Shown here piece by piece: positions 59,991 to 64,000 of a stretch of DNA of 64,000 nucleotides (position 1 is its first letter; each line of letters opens with the position of its first letter). The stretch is taken from the NCBI RefSeq assembly GCF_000787835.1, contig NZ_BBPP01000015.1, forward strand, positions 29,240 through 93,239, written 5' to 3'. Source of the DNA: Streptacidiphilus melanogenes. GTDB lineage: Bacteria > Actinomycetota > Actinomycetes > Streptomycetales > Streptomycetaceae. The position numbers were made by a program, and so were the translations under genes. The notes under the pieces were generated by a model. The model was not told the origin of the DNA and searched no databases. It was given only the letters and a program-made list of their open reading frames with translations.

Positions 59991-60712
59991 ACCGCGTCGT
60001 CAAGACGGCCGCTGGGATCGCGGGCGGCCTGGCCCTGGCCCACGCCGCCCCGGCGCTCACCTCGATCCAGCCGTTGGAGCCGCTGCGCACCAAGCTCTTC
60101 CCGCAGTACGGCGGCCAGGGCGCCGAGAACCACATCGCGCTGAGCTTCGACGACGGCCCCGACCCGATCTCCACCCCGCGCTTCCTGCGGCTGCTGGAGA
60201 AGCGCGAGGTCAAGGCCACCTTCTTCCTGCTCGGTTTCATGCTGGAGCGCGACCCTGGCCTGGGCAAGGAGATCGTCGCCGCCGGCCACGAGATCGCCGT
60301 CCACGGCTACCTGCACCGTCCGATGGTGGTCCGCACGCCGCGCGCCACCCGCGACGACCTCACCCGCGCCCGCGATCTCGTGGTGGAGGCGACGGGCGTC
60401 GCCCCCCGCTGGTACCGCCCCCCGTACGGCATCGCCACCACGGCCGCGCTGACCAGCGCCCGCAGCCTCGGCATGACGCCGATCCTGTGGACCTCCTGGG
60501 GCGCGGACTGGCGCGCGGGCGCGACGGGCACGTCCGTCTACCAGACGGTGACCCGCAACCTGCGCGGTGGCGGCACGATCCTCCTCCACGACTCGGACTG
60601 CACCTCGGCCCCCGCCTCCTGGACCGCCACCCTCGCGGCGCTGCCGCGCCTGCTGGACCACTGCGAGGAGCAGGGCTGGTCCGTCGGCCCGGTCGGCGAG
60701 CACGGGATCTGA
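59987..60712 (+). CDS. Polysaccharide deacetylase (CE4)
   Basis: 241 residues. Carbohydrate esterase family 4: motif 1 SFDDGPDP (Asp base and metal Asp), motif 2 HGYLHRP (H-x-x-x-H metal ligands), motif 3 WYRPPYG, and late TILLHDSD carrying the catalytic His. The N-terminal hydrophobic segment (about 5-25, TAAGIAGGLALAHAAPAL) is a signal peptide or anchor. It removes N-acetyl groups from an extracellular glycan. Translationally coupled to the glycosyltransferase. Confidence 0.9.
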   Translation: MNRVVKTAAGIAGGLALAHAAPALTSIQPLEPLRTKLFPQYGGQGAENHIALSFDDGPDPISTPRFLRLLEKREVKATFFLLGFMLERDPGLGKEIVAAGHEIAVHGYLHRPMVVRTPRATRDDLTRARDLVVEATGVAPRWYRPPYGIATTAALTSARSLGMTPILWTSWGADWRAGATGTSVYQTVTRNLRGGGTILLHDSDCTSAPASWTATLAALPRLLDHCEEQGWSVGPVGEHGI

Positions 60713-60738
60713 CCTGTGCGGCTCCGCCGCGTGGGCGC

Positions 60739-60833
60739 GAGCAACCACCCTGTGCGGAGGGCCCTGGGCGTTCGGAGCTCTACCCGGTGGGTGGCTTGTC
60801 GCGCAGTTCCTCGCGCCCCGGAGGGGGTGCAAC
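60739..60833 (+). repeat. Interspersed intergenic repeat, copy 3
   Basis: 95 bp, begins GAGCAACCACCCTGTG as copy 2 does and ends GGGGTGCAAC. Its right half overlaps the 3' end of the convergent exonuclease gene (60780 onward). Confidence 0.8.
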
Positions 60834-61391
60834 GGAGCGGACTCGGTGAAGCATCCCGTCCGTGAGGATCAGCGCGGCGATGTTCCAGGAGTCGTCCGCG
60901 CCGGAGTGGTGGCGACCTTCCAGGGGGAGCCCGGCGAGGGTCAGGGCCTGGGCCATGCCCGGGCGTTTGCGCAGTCCGTTGGCCTCGGTGAAGACCGCCT
61001 TCGCGTTGGTGTGGCGTGAGCCGAACGGACAGGCGACGCCCGTCGCCCCGCACTGGCGGGTGAACTGGTGACGGTCGTAGTCGCCCCAGCTCGCCCACGG
61101 CCGCGCACCGGCCGCCTGCTCCTTGGCCAGCCACCGGCACGCCTCCGCGAAGGAGAGCCCGCCGTCGACCTCCTCCTGCGTCAGCCCGGTGAGCTCCGTG
61201 CAGAACGCGCTCACCCGCGACCGCTCCGGTCGCACCAGCAGGCGGTGCTTGGCCAGCCGCTCGCCGCGGACGAGGTCGACGACGGTGAGGCCGATCTCGA
61301 TGATCTCGTTGACCTCGCCGGGCGGCGGCTCGCCGTCCCAGCAGGTCGCCTCGACGTCGACGACGTTCAGCAGCTTCGGGCCCTCGTCCAT
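60780..61391 (-). CDS. DEDDh 3'-5' exonuclease
   Basis: 203 residues. Exonuclease of the ERI-1/KapD-like group: Exo I VVDVEATCW (about 10-18), EIIEIGLTVVDL with conserved Ile-Glu-Ile, Exo II WGDYDRHQF (about 103-111), and Exo III RHHSGADDSWNIAAL (His and Asp present). It would act on RNA or single-stranded DNA ends. The last 18 residues (about 186-203, PPPGREELRDKPPTG) are encoded by repeat copy 3, so the C-terminus seems to have been altered by the element. Confidence 0.87.
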   Translation of the reverse strand: MDEGPKLLNVVDVEATCWDGEPPPGEVNEIIEIGLTVVDLVRGERLAKHRLLVRPERSRVSAFCTELTGLTQEEVDGGLSFAEACRWLAKEQAAGARPWASWGDYDRHQFTRQCGATGVACPFGSRHTNAKAVFTEANGLRKRPGMAQALTLAGLPLEGRHHSGADDSWNIAALILTDGMLHRVRSVAPPPGREELRDKPPTG

Positions 61392-61409
61392 GCGGGGGAC
61401 GGTAGCCGC

Positions 61410-62411
61410 TCAGCCGGCGATGCGCTGATGGTTTTTCGCCCGCGGGAACAGGCGCCAGGTGAGGATGCTCGCGCCCTCGGCGTAGCCCAGCTCGTAGTCG
61501 GCGAAGGGCACGCCCGCGTCCGCGGCGAGACGCGAGAGGTCCGTGATGCCGAGGGTGCCGCGACGCAGGCTGGCCAGGCGGCGACCGGTGCGGTCGAGGA
61601 CCAGGACCTCGTCGATGCTCTGGCGCGGGCCGGACTCGGACACGCACACCAGCTCGGCGACCTCGTCGATGGGGATCGACACGGTGGTCGGCGCGCCCTC
61701 GGCCCCGATGACCAGCGCCGCCCCGCCGTCCCAGGAGAGGGCGACCGGCGTCCCGTCCCGGCGCTTGCCCCAGCAGGTGCGCGGCCTGCTCAGCCGCTGC
61801 GGCGCCTCGCCGTGGCTGACCGGGACCGGGCGGCCGCAGAACCCCCGGTCGGGGTCGAAGCCCCACTCCGGGCGGCGGCGGGAGGAGACCTTGCTGAACC
61901 GGTTCGGCTCCTGAAGGAGCATCAGGGCCCGTGCCGAGCGCACCGCGCCGCGGAAGGGGCGGGTCCACGCGCGCCACACCAGCGGGTCGAGCAGCACCGG
62001 CACCGGGGAGAGAACCGCCAGCCAGAAGGCTGTCTGCGCCCACGTGTGCTGGACGCCGGGCCAGTCCTTCTCGTACGCGTAGCCGAGCAGCATCATGCAG
62101 ACGCCCGCACCCATGAGCATCGACACGGCGAGGCGCCCGAAGACCCGGCGCTGTCGGCTCCGCCAGCACATCAGCTGCGGGAGCCCGTCCTCGGGCGCGC
62201 GCCAGACGCGCCAGCCGGCGGCGAGCACCCACAACGGGAGGAAGGACATCCCGACGACGACCCCGGCCGGCGTCTCCCGCCCGGCGCCCCAGGCGAGGGC
62301 GACGGCCCCCAGCACGGTCAGCAGCGTCGGCGGCAGCCGTCGTGGCAGCTTCGGGTACCGCTGCTCCATGGAGGCGCGCCCGCGCGCCCACACGTCCCCC
62401 ACCGTGACCAC
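61410..62411 (-). CDS. Unknown membrane protein with C-terminal PH-like region
   Basis: 333 residues, no family recognised. About four hydrophobic helices in pairs: 30-68 (LLTVLGAVALAWGAG; VVVGMSFLPLWVLAAGW) and 92-145. The C-terminal half (about 190-333) is soluble and beta-rich with VSIPIDEVAELVCVSESG, LVLDRTGRRLASLRRG and FADYELGYAEGASILTWRLF, suggestive of a PH-like domain. GTG start with GGGGGG upstream. Lies alone between the exonuclease and the ABC genes. Confidence 0.6.
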   Translation of the reverse strand: MVTVGDVWARGRASMEQRYPKLPRRLPPTLLTVLGAVALAWGAGRETPAGVVVGMSFLPLWVLAAGWRVWRAPEDGLPQLMCWRSRQRRVFGRLAVSMLMGAGVCMMLLGYAYEKDWPGVQHTWAQTAFWLAVLSPVPVLLDPLVWRAWTRPFRGAVRSARALMLLQEPNRFSKVSSRRRPEWGFDPDRGFCGRPVPVSHGEAPQRLSRPRTCWGKRRDGTPVALSWDGGAALVIGAEGAPTTVSIPIDEVAELVCVSESGPRQSIDEVLVLDRTGRRLASLRRGTLGITDLSRLAADAGVPFADYELGYAEGASILTWRLFPRAKNHQRIAG

Positions 62412-62436
62412 TGTCCCCCCAACGGATCCGAACAGG

Positions 62437-63186
62437 TCAGAGTCGACCGGCCTCGCTGAGCCGGCTCAGGAACCGCCGCGTGCGCTCGTGCTGCGGATCG
62501 CCGAAGACCTGCGCCGAGGTGCCCCGCTCAAGGATGACACCGTCGGCCAGGAAGCAGACCTGGTCGGCGACGTCGCGCGCGAACGCCATCTCGTGGGTGG
62601 CGAGCACCATGGTGCGGCCCTGCTCCTTGAGGTCGCGGACGACGGCGAGGACCTCGGTCACCAGCTCCGGGTCCAGCGCCGCGGTGATCTCGTCGAGCAG
62701 CAGCACGCGCGGCTCGGAGACGATCGCGCGGACCAGCGCGACGCGCTGCTGCTGGCCGCCGGAGAGCCGGTCGGGGTACTCCTTCGCCTTGGCGGCGAGC
62801 CCGAGCCGGTCCAGCAGCTCCATCGCCCGCCGCTCGGCCTCGGCGCGCGGGACGCCGTGGACCCGACGCGGGCCGAGGGTGATGTTGTCCAGCACGTTCA
62901 GGTGCGGGAAGAGGTTGTACGCCTGGAAGACGACGCCGATCCGGCGCCGGACGGAGTCCGCGTCGACGCGGGGGTCGGTGACGTCCTCGCCGTCGAGCCA
63001 GATCGCGCCGTCGTCGATCTCCTCGAGCAGGTTGGCGCAGCGCAGCAGCGTGGACTTGCCCGAACCGGAGGCGCCGATCAGCACGGTGACGGAGTGTTCG
63101 GGCACCGAAAGGCTCACGTCGTCGAGGATGACCTGCTCGCCGAAGGCCTTGCGGACCGACTCGAAGCGGAGGACGGGCGCGGTCAT
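62437..63186 (-). CDS. Amino-acid ABC transporter ATP-binding protein (GlnQ-like)
   Basis: 249 residues. Walker A GASGSGKST (about 38-46), Q loop VFQAYNLFPHLNVL, signature LSGGQQQR, Walker B VLLLDEITAALD and switch His in VLATHEMAFARDVAD. The PAAT family is indicated by the short length and the NLFPHLNVL stretch. ATG 63186 overlaps the permease stop as ATGA. Confidence 0.92.
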   Translation of the reverse strand: MTAPVLRFESVRKAFGEQVILDDVSLSVPEHSVTVLIGASGSGKSTLLRCANLLEEIDDGAIWLDGEDVTDPRVDADSVRRRIGVVFQAYNLFPHLNVLDNITLGPRRVHGVPRAEAERRAMELLDRLGLAAKAKEYPDRLSGGQQQRVALVRAIVSEPRVLLLDEITAALDPELVTEVLAVVRDLKEQGRTMVLATHEMAFARDVADQVCFLADGVILERGTSAQVFGDPQHERTRRFLSRLSEAGRL

Positions 63187-64000
63187 ACGGTCCCTCCCTG
63201 GGTGCGCTGACGGTCCATCCGCCGGGTCAGCCAGTCGGCGTACCGGGTGACCGGCACGGTGAGCAGGACGAACATCAGGCCGACGACCACGTACGAGGTG
63301 TAGTTGAAGCTCGCTGCGGCCTGGATGTGGGCGGCGGCGACCGCGTCGATGGCACCGCCGATGTAGACGAGGCCCGTGTCCTTCTGGAGCGAGACGAGAT
63401 CGTTGATCAGGGCGGGCACCACGCGGCGGATCGCCTGGGGCAGCACCACGAACCGCATGGTCTGACCGTGGGTGAGGCCGATCGCGCGGGCGGCGGCCCG
63501 CTGACTCGGGTGCACGGACTCGATGCCGACCCGGAAGTCCTCGGCCATGTAGGCGGAGTAGTTGATCGTCAGGGCGGCGCCACCCAGGATGATCGGGTCG
63601 TTGGTGACGCCCGTCAGCTGGAGGCCGGGTACCCCGAACACGATGATCAGCAGCAGCACGATCAACGGCATGCCGCGGAAGAAGTCCACATAGGCCGCCG
63701 TCAGCATCCGCACCGGCAGGAACACCGGTCCGCGCAGGGTGCGGAGCCAGGCCAGCAGCAGAGCCAGCGCCAGGGCCGAGACCCCGCAGACCAGCAGCAG
63801 CTCCAGGTTCAGCTCGAGACCCCGCAGGGCCGGGCCGACGATCTCCCCGGCGTAGTGCGCGCTGAAGAACGTCTTCCGGGTGACCGGCCAGCCGGGGGAG
63901 CCGGTGACGACGAAGAACAGCACCGCCGCCACGGCGGCCGTGCTCGCCGTGGCGATCAGCGCCGAGCGCCGGGTCCGGGAACGGCGGTAGGCTCCCCGGG
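63183..64000 (-). CDS. Amino-acid ABC transporter permease, 5' end beyond the window
   Basis: At least 272 residues visible. The HisM/GlnP-type permease domain has the EAA-like loop SQRAAARAIGLTHGQTMRFV and helices FVVTGSPGW-proximal, LELLLVCGVSALALALLLAW, and the C-terminal SYVVVGLMFVLLTVPVTRYA. The reading frame continues to the right window edge with an Arg-rich cytoplasmic segment and an N-terminal helix (ALIATASTAAVAAVLFFVV), so the start lies outside; the GTG at 63932 is internal. The substrate-binding protein gene is presumably further upstream. Confidence 0.85.
   Translation of the reverse strand, partial: RGAYRRSRTRRSALIATASTAAVAAVLFFVVTGSPGWPVTRKTFFSAHYAGEIVGPALRGLELNLELLLVCGVSALALALLLAWLRTLRGPVFLPVRMLTAAYVDFFRGMPLIVLLLIIVFGVPGLQLTGVTNDPIILGGAALTINYSAYMAEDFRVGIESVHPSQRAAARAIGLTHGQTMRFVVLPQAIRRVVPALINDLVSLQKDTGLVYIGGAIDAVAAAHIQAAASFNYTSYVVVGLMFVLLTVPVTRYADWLTRRMDRQRTQGGTV

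Noticed and set aside
1..64000. tRNA, rRNA, insertion sequences, prophage or attachment sites
   Set aside because: No cloverleaf-like or rRNA-like sequence, transposase, integrase or phage structural gene was recognised on reading the window.

Overview
This 64 kb window is chromosomal DNA of a very GC-rich actinomycete, almost certainly of the family Streptomycetaceae. It holds a conservon (sensor kinase, roadblock protein, DUF742 protein and small GTPase), a DUF397/XRE/anti-sigma-type ATPase cluster, PucR- and BlaI-type regulators, a SpoIIE-type phosphatase with PAS, GAF and kinase-fold domains, and a mal-type sugar operon with LacI regulators. GTG starts and ATGA/GTGA gene overlaps are frequent. 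No rRNA, tRNA, transposase, integrase or CRISPR array was seen. It reads as core chromosome with a few lineage-specific stretches.

Layout. 1-5.4 kb: the end of a NagZ-like family 3 glycosidase, a secreted PNGase A-like protein, a DUF4232 lipoprotein and a sugar porter. 5.5-12.3 kb, minus strand: purine catabolism, with XdhC, an NCS2 purine permease and the three xanthine dehydrogenase subunits as one overlapping operon. A PucR regulator lies 2.5 kb further on, beyond an M3 peptidase. 16.4-21.8 kb: ROK glucokinase, DUF1707 protein, GNAT acetyltransferase, metallo-beta-lactamase-fold protein, PAP2-DedA pair, BlaI regulator and a YjbQ protein. 21.9-28.8 kb: SpoIIE phosphatase, a divergent type III polyketide synthase, a secreted SGNH lipase, a VOC protein and a fatty-acyl-CoA ligase.

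29-34.5 kb: a conservon whose GTPase gene is separated from the first three genes by a Pro/His-rich tail-anchored small protein and a DUF4239 membrane protein. 34.5-40.6 kb: a GT-C-like membrane protein, an unknown membrane protein, a 530-bp repeat-rich non-coding block and a 945-residue FAD/Fe-S oxidase. 40.8-49.4 kb: malE-malF-malG, alpha-glucosidase, LacI, MFS, and a second LacI that is a recent copy of the first. CTTGCAG-type repeats and a GCAAGC/GCTTGC palindrome precede and enter malE.

49.4-54.6 kb: an unknown protein, a CbiX-like protein without its usual histidines, then a DUF397 protein, an ATPase and an XRE regulator. Phased hexamer arrays built on GCA lie in both intergenic regions of that cluster; they are the most unusual signal in the window. 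54.1-64 kb: TrmO-like methyltransferase, EamA exporter, SDR oxidoreductase, M56 peptidase, DUF5134 protein, glycosyltransferase plus polysaccharide deacetylase, DEDDh exonuclease, a membrane protein, and an amino-acid ABC transporter that runs off the right edge.

Three copies of one intergenic repeat of about 90-100 bp, with GCGCAGTTCCCCGCGCCC at its edge, lie at 14.6, 17.6 and 60.8 kb. Gene starts were chosen from ribosome-binding sites, overlaps and protein family starts; several differ from the longest open frame.
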